Assembly (NCBI RefSeq): GCF_003399765.1
Contig: NZ_NFZV01000034.1
Span: 1-37,472, forward strand
Reading direction: 5' to 3'
From: Alkalilimnicola ehrlichii
GTDB lineage: Bacteria > Pseudomonadota > Gammaproteobacteria > Nitrococcales > AK92
DNA: 37,472 nucleotides
This document shows positions 10,310 to 18,610 of this stretch, piece by piece. Every line of letters begins with the position of its first letter. The first letter of the stretch is position 1. The notes below the pieces were generated by a model. That model was not told the origin of the DNA. It did not search any database and was given only the letters and a program-made list of their open reading frames with translations. Made by a program: the position numbers and the translations under genes.

Positions 10310-10478
10310 CGGGCACACGTCCTTCTCCCGCACACACCCTTAACGATCGCAGGAAAACGTGTGCTCATAACGATAAACAATGGCGGCAGCCAACACTGAA
10401 CTTAACGTATCGACTCCAGCAGAGAAAACCATCCTGTTGCCGTTCAATCAAGTTCTCGTTGGGATTGGACTCGCCGAT

Positions 10479-10505
10479 CGACAGCCCATCGACAGCCCAT
10501 CGACA
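10479..10505. repeat. short tandem repeat, 11-bp unit CGACAGCCCAT, about 2.5 copies
   Basis: The unit CGACAGCCCAT occurs twice, followed by CGACA, in the VOC-DGC intergenic region. The rest of this roughly 420-bp gap holds the hairpin at 10285 and the FNR-like box at 10579. Short plus frames here look non-coding. Confidence 0.6.
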
Positions 10506-10578
10506 AGGAGCATGTTGGCAGCTCTTTTTCCGCCTGCCGAAGCCTGTAGCCCCGCCCGTAGCGGATACGGAACCGAGG

Positions 10579-10592
10579 TTGATAAACATCAA
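10579..10592. promoter_or_regulatory. FNR/ANR-type operator TTGATAAACATCAA
   Basis: This is a perfect match to the FNR/ANR consensus TTGAT-N4-ATCAA. It is centred about 94 bp before the diguanylate cyclase ATG. A class II arrangement (site near -41) would place the transcript start around 10627. No strong -10 hexamer stands out, as is common for FNR-activated promoters. CRP-type proteins bind related but different sites. Direct evidence of regulation is lacking. Confidence 0.65.
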
Positions 10593-10679
10593 TGCGCAAC
10601 CGCCACAAAACGGTGATGCTGTTCACGTAAACCGCAACGGGTGATACGCGCACACAGCGGGTTTTGCCAGGAGGTTGCC

Positions 10680-12326
10680 ATGTCGACGCTTTTCCCCGCC
10701 GCCGAGCCGCCGGACCTGCTTTACCGGCAAATGTTTCGGACCAACCCCGCGGTGAAACTGCTGCTGGATCCGCAGACCGGCATCATCGTCGATGCCAACC
10801 CGGCGGCAGCGGTCTTCTACGGCTATCCTCTTGAACAGCTAAGGGGCATGAAGATCTCGGCCATCAACGTGCTGCCGCCGGAGCAGATCCGCGAGCGCAT
10901 GGCCGCAGCGCATAGCCGCCGACAACAGTTCTTCGAGTTTCAGCATCGCCTCGCCAACGGCGAGATCCGCGACGTTCACGTATTTACCGGACCGGTCACG
11001 GTCGATGGCCGCGAATACCTGCATTCGATCATCTTCGATATCAGCGAGCAGAAGCGCCAGCACGCTCAGCTCGAGGTGTATCGGGATCTCTTCTATAACC
11101 TCCCCATCGGGCTTTACCGCAACACACCGGGGGCCGACGGCCGCTTCATCGCCGTCAACCCTGCAATGCTGGAGATCTTCGACGCCCCCTCGGAGGCGGC
11201 CTTATTCGCCTGTCGCGTTGCCGACCTCTATGAGGAGCCCGCCAACAGGCAGGCGATCAGCGACGAGTTGTTAGCCCACGGTGCGATACACCGACGCGAA
11301 CTACCGCTGCGGACACTGAGCGGGAGGTCGATCTGGGTCGCACTGACCGCCCGCCGGTCGCAGGAACCGGACGGCCGCGTGGTGTTCGACGGCATTGTCG
11401 AGGACATAACCACCCGCAAACAGGCCGAGACTCTGCGCGATCGCTTGACTCACCTGCTCGAAGCCAGCCCCGACTTCGTTTCCATCACCGATGCTCAGCA
11501 GCAGGTGGTTTACCTAAACGCTGCAGCCCGCGAGATGGTCGGCGACATACCGGAGCGGTTGCCGGAGGTCATCGGCCAAGTTCATCCGGAATGGGCGGCC
11601 CAACGCATCTGCGAGGAAGGCATTTCCACAGCGCTCGAAACCGGCCATTGGCAAGGCGAGTCGGCAATCCGCCTGCGCAATGGAGTTGACCTGCCGGTAT
11701 CGCAACTGATCGTGGCTCGCCGCGACCGCGACGGTCAGCTGGACTGCCTATCCACCATCATGCGCGACCTTAGCGAAGCCAAACGTCAGCAAGCGGCACT
11801 GGCATATTTGGCCGGTCACGACCGGTTAACCGGCGTTATGAACCGCCTGCGTTTCGATGAAGAACTGGAGCGCCACCGCGACCGCGGGCGGCCCTGTCTG
11901 ATCATGTTCGACATCGACCATTTCAAGCAGGTCAACGACCGCTTCGGCCATGCCGCAGGCGATCGGGTACTACAGAAGCTGGCGCAGGTTGCCCAGGCGC
12001 AGCTGCGGGAGACCGACCTGCTCGCGCGCTGGGGCGGCGAGGAGTTCATGGTGTTGCTACCGGACCGGAGCCTGGAGGTGGCAGCGGAGATCGCCGAGCG
12101 GCTACGGCAGACCATCGCCGACACGGATTTTGACGAGGTTGGCACCATCACCTGTAGCTTCGGCGTCGCCTGCCGTGCAAACGACGAGCGCCAGGATAAC
12201 TGGCTGCGCCGAGTCGACGAAGCACTCTACCGGGCCAAGGCCGCCGGCCGCAACTGCGTACAGCTGGCAGCGCCGGAACGCGAACCGTGCCCAGCCCTAA
12301 GGCACCCCGCCTACGACCACGCTTAA
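10680..12326 (+). CDS. PAS-PAS-PAS-GGDEF diguanylate cyclase
   Basis: Synthesises cyclic di-GMP from two GTP. It has 548 residues and no transmembrane segment, so it is likely cytoplasmic. Three PAS domains are seen: about 10-125 (ending ISEQKR), about 130-255 (ending ITTRKQAE) and about 260-370. The C-terminal GGDEF domain covers about 375-535. The active-site signature is RWGGEEF. A RETD motif lies exactly five residues before GGEEF, matching the RxxD inhibitory I-site, so product inhibition is expected. DIDHFKQVNDRFGHAAGD is the usual metal/GTP-binding stretch. The start at 10680 has AGGAGG six bases upstream; an in-frame start at 10641 lacks this. An FNR-type box upstream suggests oxygen-responsive expression (inference). 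No EAL domain is present. The ligand of the PAS domains is not evident. Confidence 0.95.
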   Translation: MSTLFPAAEPPDLLYRQMFRTNPAVKLLLDPQTGIIVDANPAAAVFYGYPLEQLRGMKISAINVLPPEQIRERMAAAHSRRQQFFEFQHRLANGEIRDVHVFTGPVTVDGREYLHSIIFDISEQKRQHAQLEVYRDLFYNLPIGLYRNTPGADGRFIAVNPAMLEIFDAPSEAALFACRVADLYEEPANRQAISDELLAHGAIHRRELPLRTLSGRSIWVALTARRSQEPDGRVVFDGIVEDITTRKQAETLRDRLTHLLEASPDFVSITDAQQQVVYLNAAAREMVGDIPERLPEVIGQVHPEWAAQRICEEGISTALETGHWQGESAIRLRNGVDLPVSQLIVARRDRDGQLDCLSTIMRDLSEAKRQQAALAYLAGHDRLTGVMNRLRFDEELERHRDRGRPCLIMFDIDHFKQVNDRFGHAAGDRVLQKLAQVAQAQLRETDLLARWGGEEFMVLLPDRSLEVAAEIAERLRQTIADTDFDEVGTITCSFGVACRANDERQDNWLRRVDEALYRAKAAGRNCVQLAAPEREPCPALRHPAYDHA

Positions 12327-12449
12327 ACAGCTCGACTCCCGACTCGCCAGCCCGTCCCAGGCTGGGATGTTCGTGCCGCAGGAGGCTAGCACGAGGAAAT
12401 CTAGGGTCGGCGACCTGTTCTCCCGCAGATTTTATTGTTTGAGTCGTTA

Positions 12450-12590
12450 GCAGGTGCTAACATCCGCGCCGTCTCATAGAAGCCGCCTGCCGCGGCTTCG
12501 GAGGGGAACCCGGTGCGAATCCGGGACTGTCGCGCAACGGTATGAAGGGTTGACCTTCGAGTCCGATTACCTCCGAGACACACTGGAATC
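12450..12590 (+). ncRNA. cobalamin (B12) riboswitch
   Basis: The conserved core reads GGGGAACCCGGTGCGAATCC, then GGGACTGTCGCGCAACGGTA, matching the cobalamin aptamer pattern GGGAA-GGTG-AATCC-CTG-CGCGCAACNGTA. Downstream, AGTCCGATTACCTCC fits the 3' conserved block (AGYCMGRAYACCYGCC-like). It pairs in part with TTCGGAGG just before the core. The boundaries are approximate. A CCCGC/GCGGG hairpin about 80 nt further on (12662-12676) may belong to the expression platform. It precedes btuB by about 200 nt, consistent with B12-repressed expression of the receptor and the gene after it. Confidence 0.93.
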
Positions 12591-12789
12591 TTCGCGAAAG
12601 AGAATCCGGTAGCAGTGCGGCCCTGCCTCTCTCTGCCCCTCTCCGTCCGATGATTTCACTTGCCCGCATTCGGCGGGTCGCTTACTCGTGGAACAACGTA
12701 ACGGCTGAACGGCGGACGCTCTCCTCCTCGATTTCTCCTCGGCTCTCGGGGCTGGCTATACGTTGGTCCTCGACTCATGGGGAAGAATA

Positions 12790-14766
12790 ATGACGAAAAA
12801 GAAGCTGGCAGCGCTCGCCATCGCGCTTGCTGCGGGCGTGGAAGGCGTACAGGCAGATACCACCGCGCTGGAGCCGATCCTCGTTGAGGCAGTTGAGGAG
12901 CAACTGTCAGGCGAACTCGGGCGCTTTGGCAACCGCGTAGAAGTGATCGACCGCGAGCAGATTCGCCGCAGCGGCGCGGTCGATGCCGCCCAGGCCATAC
13001 AAATGCTGGTGCCGGGCCTCTACATCGCACCCAAGCACGGCCGTTTTGACTACGTGCAGGCCTCGTTACAGGGCTCGCGTAGCACCGATGTGCTGTGGCT
13101 GGTCGATGGCGTACGGATCAGCAACCGCCTGTTCGGCGGCACCTCGCCGCTGGACTCTATCCCTGCCCACATGATCGAGCGCATCGAGGTACTCAAGGGC
13201 GGCCAAAGCCTGTTTTACGGTACCGATGCCCTCGCCGGCGCCGTCAACATCGTCACCCGCAGTTTTGCCCGTGAGACGGACGGCGAGTTGGGGTTCGGAT
13301 TCGGCACCCTCGGCGAGCGACAGGTAAGCGGCCTTGTGCGCGAGGAGATCGACGGCCATCGCTTCGTGCTGTTCGCCAGTCACGCCGAGGCGACCGGCTT
13401 CACACCCTACCGCGACAAACACATCGAGCCCAGCGCGCGCGCCGGCGGCACCCGCCGCGGCTATGACGTAACCAGCATGGGCGGCAAATACCAACGCCAG
13501 TTCGGGCGCGACGCACGGCTAAACCTAAGCGTCATCCGCAATGACGCCGCCGTCGATTTCGCCCGCGCGACCGATAACTTCCACACCGTCAACGACCGCG
13601 TGGAGCACATCGTCACGCTGGGGTGGGATCAGTACCTCAGCGATCGCTTCGCCTACTTCGTCAAGGCCTATTACCATGACTGGGACACCGAGTATACGCG
13701 GCTGTATAACACCGAAGAGCCGGATGAGCTGGAGGTGCGCAACGATCGCGACCCCTGGGGCTACGAGGACTACGGACTAAACGCCATGGGGCGCTGGTTC
13801 TTCGACCGAGGCGACGAGCTGGTGTTCGGTGTCGATGTCCAGCGTTACCGCGGCGAGGACGCGGTCGCCAACATCGCCACCGCAACCGAAACTGTCTATG
13901 CCTTGTTCGGCCAGTATCGCCCGCACCTGAATTTTGCCCCGCGCACGGCACTCGCCATTGGGGCGCGCTACAGCTACGCGGACATGGCCACCTCCAATCT
14001 CGTCGGCAGCGTGACTATCCAACACCCGCTGAGCAACAACCAATATTTGCGCGGCGGGGTTGGCACGGCATTCCGGCTGCCCGATGCAAACCAGCTTTAC
14101 GCCAACGACGTCAACGACCCGGACCGCACCCGCGGTAACCGTGAGCTTGGCGCCGAAGAGAGCGTTTACGCCGAGCTTGGATGGGGCGGTACAACGCCTT
14201 TCCCGGCCGGCCCGCTGCGCTGGGAATTCATCGGCTTTGCGCGCGAGGTGCGCGACCTGATCGGGAGGCAGGAAGTCGACGGCGTGAACATGTTCGTCAA
14301 CTTGGACGATGCCGTACGCAGCGTGGGCGGCGAGTTCATCCTCTCGCTGACGCTGTCGCGAAGCTGGAGTCTCAACATCAATGCCACCGTCAGCCAGACC
14401 GAACGGCGCGGAACCAGCGAGCAAATCGATGCCGTGCCGCGTTATTTTGCTAAAAGCCGTCTCGATTACGACGCCGGCGGCCGCTACGGCGCTGCGCTAA
14501 GCGCCCTCTACGTCGGACCGGTGTGGGCGGAAACCGACATCGGCCGCCTACGCTACGGCGAGCACCTTATTGCCGACCTCACCGGCTACTACCGGTTTGG
14601 GCCGGGGCTGCGGCACCGCCTCGCTCTGCGCCTGGAGAACATCGGCGACGCCACCTACGCCTCCAGCGTCACCACGCCGAAACGGGATGTCACAGAGGAG
14701 CATTACCGAGTAGATAATCTAGGCACTCCGCGTAACTTCCAGCTCAACTACATGTATCGGTTCTAG
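12790..14766 (+). CDS. btuB: BtuB-like TonB-dependent vitamin B12 outer-membrane receptor
   Basis: Outer-membrane active transporter, 658 residues. Seen: a signal peptide of about 22-23 residues (KKK then AALAIALAAG); a TonB-box-like EPILVEA near the mature N-terminus; a plug domain at about 45-155 (GAVDAAQAIQMLVPGLYI, LVDGVRI, ERIEVLKGGQSLFYGTDALAGAVNIVTR in pieces); then a 22-strand-type barrel ending FQLNYMYRF with the C-terminal Phe typical of outer-membrane proteins. The start at 12790 has GGGGAAGA at SD distance; an in-frame start at 12763 lies before the SD. The upstream cobalamin riboswitch strongly supports B12 or another cobamide as the substrate. No btuCDF or tonB/exbBD genes are in the window. 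The next gene follows after two bases. Confidence 0.95.
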   Translation: MTKKKLAALAIALAAGVEGVQADTTALEPILVEAVEEQLSGELGRFGNRVEVIDREQIRRSGAVDAAQAIQMLVPGLYIAPKHGRFDYVQASLQGSRSTDVLWLVDGVRISNRLFGGTSPLDSIPAHMIERIEVLKGGQSLFYGTDALAGAVNIVTRSFARETDGELGFGFGTLGERQVSGLVREEIDGHRFVLFASHAEATGFTPYRDKHIEPSARAGGTRRGYDVTSMGGKYQRQFGRDARLNLSVIRNDAAVDFARATDNFHTVNDRVEHIVTLGWDQYLSDRFAYFVKAYYHDWDTEYTRLYNTEEPDELEVRNDRDPWGYEDYGLNAMGRWFFDRGDELVFGVDVQRYRGEDAVANIATATETVYALFGQYRPHLNFAPRTALAIGARYSYADMATSNLVGSVTIQHPLSNNQYLRGGVGTAFRLPDANQLYANDVNDPDRTRGNRELGAEESVYAELGWGGTTPFPAGPLRWEFIGFAREVRDLIGRQEVDGVNMFVNLDDAVRSVGGEFILSLTLSRSWSLNINATVSQTERRGTSEQIDAVPRYFAKSRLDYDAGGRYGAALSALYVGPVWAETDIGRLRYGEHLIADLTGYYRFGPGLRHRLALRLENIGDATYASSVTTPKRDVTEEHYRVDNLGTPRNFQLNYMYRF

Positions 14767-14768
14767 CC

Positions 14769-16259
14769 ATGTTCGTCCTGAGACCGAAACGCTGGTTGTA
14801 CCTAACGCACCGCTGGAGCGGAATCGCGCTCTGTCTATTGTTCGCCTGTTGGTTCTTCTCGGGAGTGGTGATGATGTACGTACCCCGCCCGGTGCTGACC
14901 GAAGTCGAACGGCTGGAACGACTGCCGCAGCTCGTCGCGGAGAACTGCTGCGTCGCCTTCGAGCCGCTGTTCCCGGACGGCGTGGTCCCGGCCCTGCGGA
15001 TGCATGGCGAGCGGCCGGTCTGGGCGGGCACCGACGCCCAGGGCCAGCCGCGGCTGCGCTATGCCGACGATGGTAGCGCGTTGCCGGACGTCAGCGCAGG
15101 CTACGCGCTTACCGTGGCTGCGCGGTTTGCCGCCGCCTCGGAGCAGGCACTGACCCATCAGGGCCTTATTCACGACGATCAGTGGACAGTCTACCGGCGC
15201 TTTCACCCGCACCGACCGCTGCATAAAATCGCCGTTAACGACGCCGCCGGCACCGAACTATACGTCTCCAGCCAGACCGGCGAGGTGGTGCTCGCTACGA
15301 GGCGCTTCGAACGCGGCTGGAACTGGGTCGGAAGCGTGTTGCACTGGCTTTATTTCACCGATCTGCGGCGCCAGGGCGCGGTGTGGGCGCAGCTGATCAT
15401 CTGGCTTTCCGTTGCCGGCTGCCTGCTCGCGCTTTCCGGATTGATTGTCGGCACCCTGCGGCTACGGCCGCGGCGCCGCTACAAGAATGGCACGATGACG
15501 CCGTACAGCGGGCTGATGCGCTGGCACCACTACAGTGGAGCGCTGTTCGGTGTGATCACTCTCACCTGGATATTCAGCGGGCTACTGTCCATGAACCCCT
15601 GGGGCCTATTCGAGCGGGCGCGCGTCGGCGACGATGAACGAGCGCTGCTCAGCGGCCCGCCAACGCCTCACCCCCTGAGTCCGGCCGCGGCGCTTGCGGC
15701 AAGCGGCTTAGCCGAGCCGCGCGAGCTGCGGCTGCTATGGCTCGACGGGCAACCCTACTATCGCATCGTTGGCGCCGAAGCCGACGGCGTGTTAGTCGAC
15801 AAAGCCGGGCAGCGTCGCGAACAACTGCCGACAGCCGCGCTGGAAACGCTGTCGGTACGCCTGCGCAACACGGACGTGGCCAGTATCGATTGGTTACAGG
15901 ACTACGACAGCTACTACTACAGCCGCGACGACAGTCGGGACTTGCCGGTGCTACGGGTGCGTTTTGACGACGGCATTTGGTACTACCTCGACCCGCGCAC
16001 TGGCGAAATCGCCGCCAAACACAACGGCAGCAGCCGCGTCTACCGTTGGCTTTTCAACGGCCTGCACTCGCTGGACTTCGCCTTTCTGCTGCGTAACCGC
16101 CCCTTATGGGATGTGGTCGTCATTTTCCTGAGCATCGGCGGCTTTGCGCTCTCGCTCACCGGCATTGTGGCTGGCTGGCGACGTCTGCGGCCGAAGCGGC
16201 GGCGGACACGCAAAGCCAGCGCGGCAAAAGCTAACAGGTTGCCTCGGCTAGCGAGCTGA
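14769..16259 (+). CDS. PepSY-associated transmembrane protein, B12-operon partner
   Basis: A 496-residue inner-membrane protein of the PepSY-TM family. Seen: an N-terminal helix about 16-38 after HRWSG; a periplasmic segment; a second helix about 203-228; RWHHYSG leading into a third about 255-277; a second PepSY-like periplasmic region; and a final helix about 447-472 followed by an Arg/Lys-rich tail. His residues near membrane edges (HRWSG, LHWLYF, RWHHYSG, GLHSLDF) are typical of the family. Members such as FoxB are linked to reduction of siderophore iron. Here the gene starts two bases after btuB and shares its riboswitch. A role in handling or reducing imported cobalamin is therefore plausible, but this is inference. 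There is no SD, so translation is probably coupled to btuB. Confidence 0.88.
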   Translation: MFVLRPKRWLYLTHRWSGIALCLLFACWFFSGVVMMYVPRPVLTEVERLERLPQLVAENCCVAFEPLFPDGVVPALRMHGERPVWAGTDAQGQPRLRYADDGSALPDVSAGYALTVAARFAAASEQALTHQGLIHDDQWTVYRRFHPHRPLHKIAVNDAAGTELYVSSQTGEVVLATRRFERGWNWVGSVLHWLYFTDLRRQGAVWAQLIIWLSVAGCLLALSGLIVGTLRLRPRRRYKNGTMTPYSGLMRWHHYSGALFGVITLTWIFSGLLSMNPWGLFERARVGDDERALLSGPPTPHPLSPAAALAASGLAEPRELRLLWLDGQPYYRIVGAEADGVLVDKAGQRREQLPTAALETLSVRLRNTDVASIDWLQDYDSYYYSRDDSRDLPVLRVRFDDGIWYYLDPRTGEIAAKHNGSSRVYRWLFNGLHSLDFAFLLRNRPLWDVVVIFLSIGGFALSLTGIVAGWRRLRPKRRRTRKASAAKANRLPRLAS

Positions 16260-16274
16260 AACGTGTTAACGAGA

Positions 16275-16300
16275 GGCTCCCTTCCACTAAGAAGGGGCCT
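16275..16300 (+). terminator. hairpin after the btuB-PepSY operon
   Basis: AGGC-T-CCCTTC pairs with GAAGGG-GCCT, a 10-bp stem with one bulge, 15 bases after the PepSY stop. Only two T follow, so it is a weak Rho-independent candidate. Confidence 0.35.
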
Positions 16301-16338
16301 TGAGCATCAAGGCGCAGGATGCGGATGGCTGCAAGTTG

Positions 16339-16901
16339 CTAGCGGCTTAACCGAACGCCCAACATGCCGAAGCGCACCTCGTTACGACCCGCGTAACCGG
16401 CAAGGAATACTTCAAACGCGCCTTCACGGCGGGCGCCCGTCCCAACGGAATAGGTAAGCCCGACCTGGTAATTAAAGCCGGTGGACGAGAGTCCGCTGCC
16501 ACTGCACTCCCTGTCCGTCTCTATCACACCCTCCCGCATCTGCCTAGATTGGTGGCAGTAACGCTTGGAAAGATATACCGCGCTAACCCCTCCACCGACA
16601 AAGGGTTCAAGCGTGCTGCCGCGAAAGAAGCGGTGGCGCGCGTAAAGGTCGCCCTTAAGGATACTGGTCTCCCAGCCTTGTTCGACCTCCGGCCCGCCCA
16701 GGCTGACCGAGATTCCGATAGTCGGCCCCCACGAGGAATAATGATCGACCGCTTGCACCCCGAGAGCAAAGGCCACCTCCCCTAGCCTTTCATCAGCCAC
16801 TTTACCCCCACGAAATCCATACCGAAGGTCAAACCGGGCTCATAAGCCGCAACTTCGAAACTCATCGCTAATAACAAGACCAGCCATCCGGCTTTTCGCA
16901 T
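16339..16901 (-). CDS. small outer-membrane beta-barrel protein (frameshifted near N-terminus)
   Basis: No specific family recognised. An ATG at 16901 opens MRKAGWLVLLLAMSFEVAAY, a clear signal peptide, followed by EPGLTFGMDFVG. This frame then stops at a TAG. From 16800 another frame carries on with alternating amphipathic strands (VAFALGVQAVDHY, GPTIGISVSLGG, TLEPFVGGGVSAVYL, FNYQVGLTYSVGTG, AFEVFLAGYAG) to the stop at 16339. One extra G in the G5 run (C5 on the plus strand, 16805-16809) would fuse them as FVGGKVADERLGEV, giving about 188 residues. Glycine-rich strands and a length of 180-190 residues fit an 8-stranded barrel such as the OmpA-like or PagL-like folds. Two cysteines near the middle could form a disulfide. 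It is convergent with the PepSY gene. Confidence 0.65.
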
Positions 16902-16913
16902 CACACCCATCCC

Positions 16914-16991
16914 TTAAGGAAACGCTGAACAATTGCCCCGATGGCAAAGCAGGCTGCGTAGAGGCAAAGGAACTACCCAGCGCCTCGTTAA
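16914..16991. repeat. copy 1 of a short MITE-like element with imperfect terminal inverted repeats
   Basis: The left end, TTAAGGAAACGCTGAAC with AATT following, recurs at 30488 as TTAAGGAAACACTGAGC with AATT following. The other end here, read inverted, is TTAACGAGGCGCTG, which matches the left end at 11 of 14 positions. The copies are 78 and about 84 bp, and their interiors are largely dissimilar. No coding capacity. Confidence 0.4.
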
Positions 16992-16994
16992 TTA

Positions 16995-17230
16995 TCACCC
17001 AGGGAGAGACACGGGAGCATGCTTTTCATGTGGTTCTCCGCCTTCTTTTAACCCGCGCTCTGGGCGAATTTCAACCACATGATCGTACTGTTCAATTTTC
17101 TGGTAAAGCTCGGCAAGAAGGTCAATTGCCGCTTGAACCTCTTTTTCAAACGAAATGCCCTACTGTCCCTCGAAGGCTTGCGCAGTAAGCTCTGACTGCT
17201 GCAAAATTAACGTTGCTTCACTTTTTTTCA
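16995..17230 (-). pseudogene. possible decayed small gene with an in-frame TAG
   Basis: On the minus strand the frame ending TGA at 16995-16997 reads GISFEKEVQAAIDLLAELYQ and continues KIEQYDHVVEIRPERG to a Pro/His-rich tail. This is a convincing helical protein-like sequence. Directly upstream, the same frame reads KKSEATLILQQSELTAQAFE then GQ, interrupted by a TAG at 17160-17162. Read through, this would be about 78 residues. No clear start codon or SD is visible and I do not recognise a family. It could equally be chance coding. It abuts the repeat element at 16914-16991. Confidence 0.3.
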
Positions 17231-17242
17231 GCCGGAGGCTCG

Positions 17243-17281
17243 ATGGATATTGCCGTCAGCGCCGGCCTGCTCTCCCGCTAG
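17243..17281 (+). CDS. 12-residue leader ORF upstream of rsgA
   Basis: GGAGG lies four bases before ATG at 17243. The ORF reads MDIAVSAGLLSR and stops with TAG. A T7 run precedes it at 17222-17228. Two stems follow, GACCGC/GCGGTC around 17280-17295 and the long stem at 17339-17374, before the rsgA start. The strong SD is better than that of rsgA itself. A translated leader or a chance SD-ATG are both possible. Confidence 0.3.
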   Translation: MDIAVSAGLLSR

Positions 17282-17338
17282 ACCGCAACGCGGTCGCGGG
17301 CTGCACAGGCTCGGCCCATCTCAACACCTGTTTCGCTA

Positions 17339-17374
17339 CTTGCGTGGCGGGCGCTTGCCTGCGCCACACGCAAG
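17339..17374 (+). promoter_or_regulatory. stem-loop in the rsgA leader
   Basis: CTTGCGTGGCG (17339-17349) pairs with CGCCACACGCAAG (17362-17374), leaving a two-base bulge and a 12-nt loop. It lies 27-62 bases before the rsgA ATG and has no T-tract, so it is more likely a leader structure than a terminator. Confidence 0.4.
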
Positions 17375-17400
17375 CCTTCACGTTGAGAGGATGAGCAGTC

Positions 17401-18462
17401 ATGTCCATCGATTTTTCCCTGCTTCAGCCATTGGGCTGGAACAACCACTTTCACCGCCAACTCACCCTGGAGCAGCTCGACTCGCTCCGCCCGGCACGCG
17501 TCATCGGCGTTGAACGGGACATCTTCCGTATCGATGCCGGCAGCGGCCCCCTGACGGCCACATTGGCGGGACGCTATCGCCATCAGCACACGGAGGCTGT
17601 GGAGCGGCCAACGATCGGCGATTGGGTATTACTGGCCGCGGATGCGCCGGTGATCGTTGCCTGTCTGGCGCGGCGCAGTCTGATCTCCCGTCGCATGGCC
17701 GGCAGCTGCGAGCCACAGGCTATCGCCGCCAACATCGATGTCCTATTGATCGTCAGCGGCTTGGATGCGGAGTTCAATCGCCACCGCTTGGAGCGCTATC
17801 TGGTTCTGGCGGCGCAAGCACAGGTGACTCCGCTAGTGCTGCTGACCAAGGCCGACTTGTGTGCCGATCCCGCACCGACGGTGACGGCGGTACGCGAATG
17901 CCTGCCGGCAGAGAGTGCCGTGTTCGCGGTCGCCGCACCGAGCGATCCGTTAATGGCACTGCTTGCGCCTTGGTTGGGGCCGGGCCGAACCTTGGCGCTG
18001 GCCGGATCCTCCGGTGTCGGCAAGTCCACCATCGTAAACAACCTGGTGGGCTCGCAGCAGCAGGCGACTGGGACGACGCGCAACGATGCCAAAGGCCGCC
18101 ACACTACGACCTCACGCACACTGGTACGGCTGGCCGACGGCTCCTGCATCATCGACGTACCCGGGATGCGCGAGGTGGGGCTCGCGCCGACAGAGGCGGG
18201 GGTGGAGCGTCATTTCCGCTCTGTGCATGAGCTAGCACTGCACTGCCGATTTGCCGATTGCCAACATCAGGAGGAACCGGGCTGTGCACTGCGGGCAGCT
18301 CTAGATCGGGGCGAACTCAGTGCCGACGAATGGGCCCATTATTGCCAACTGCTAGCAGAGCAGCGGCACAACGTATCCGTTCACGAGCGGCGCCGGCAAG
18401 AGCGCAGCTTCAGTCGCATGACGCGGGAGGCACTAAAGACCAAGCGCCGCAAGCGCGAATAG
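17401..18462 (+). CDS. rsgA: RsgA (YjeQ), ribosome small-subunit-dependent GTPase
   Basis: A GTPase that acts in late maturation of the 30S subunit. The 353-residue protein has the RsgA layout: an N-terminal OB-fold about 35-100 (ERPTIGDWVLL); then a circularly permuted GTPase with LLTKADL (G4) before GSSGVGKSTIVNNL (G1, P-loop) and DVPGMRE (G3); then a zinc-knuckle CRFADCQHQEEPGC, with the CCHC ligands near 280-293. The C-terminal Arg/Lys-rich tail (MTREALKTKRRKR) suits rRNA contact. ATG 17401 has only a weak upstream purine run (GAGAGG). The gene is intact, with its own leader and no operon partner. It lies next to the rtcB2-prfH repair genes, also ribosome-related, though this proximity may be chance. 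Confidence 0.96.
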   Translation: MSIDFSLLQPLGWNNHFHRQLTLEQLDSLRPARVIGVERDIFRIDAGSGPLTATLAGRYRHQHTEAVERPTIGDWVLLAADAPVIVACLARRSLISRRMAGSCEPQAIAANIDVLLIVSGLDAEFNRHRLERYLVLAAQAQVTPLVLLTKADLCADPAPTVTAVRECLPAESAVFAVAAPSDPLMALLAPWLGPGRTLALAGSSGVGKSTIVNNLVGSQQQATGTTRNDAKGRHTTTSRTLVRLADGSCIIDVPGMREVGLAPTEAGVERHFRSVHELALHCRFADCQHQEEPGCALRAALDRGELSADEWAHYCQLLAEQRHNVSVHERRRQERSFSRMTREALKTKRRKRE

Positions 18463-18595
18463 CGGGCAGTGCGATAGCACTGCCCGTGCCCAGGCAGGCG
18501 TGCCTGCCTGGGTGTACTCCTGCCCCCCGCTGCGGATCGCGCAGGAGTATTACGCTTCGTGGTTGCGACACGCGAAGTAATACAGCCCCTCGGGC
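18463..18595. repeat. array of consecutive strong hairpins after rsgA
   Basis: Stems seen in order: CGGGCAGTGC/GCACTGCCCG with a GATA loop (18463-18486); CCCAGGCAGGC/GCCTGCCTGGG with a GT centre (18489-18512); TACTCCTGC/GCAGGAGTA (18515-18549); GTATTAC-CTTCG/CGAAG-TAATAC (18547-18583); and a short GCCC/GGGC. The first begins at the rsgA stop and could terminate it, but no T-run follows. The rest fill the gap up to the truncated GNAT remnant. It may be a REP-like cluster or the remains of a mobile element. Confidence 0.6.
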
Positions 18596-18610
18596 CGCTA
18601 CAGCACTTAG

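Noticed and set aside
10380-10616. 78-codon plus frame between the VOC and DGC genes
   Set aside because: No SD, runs across the tandem repeat and the FNR box, no recognisable protein pattern.
12457-13030. Minus frames across the riboswitch and btuB start
   Set aside because: Shadows of the riboswitch and btuB; Arg/Pro-rich with no protein features.
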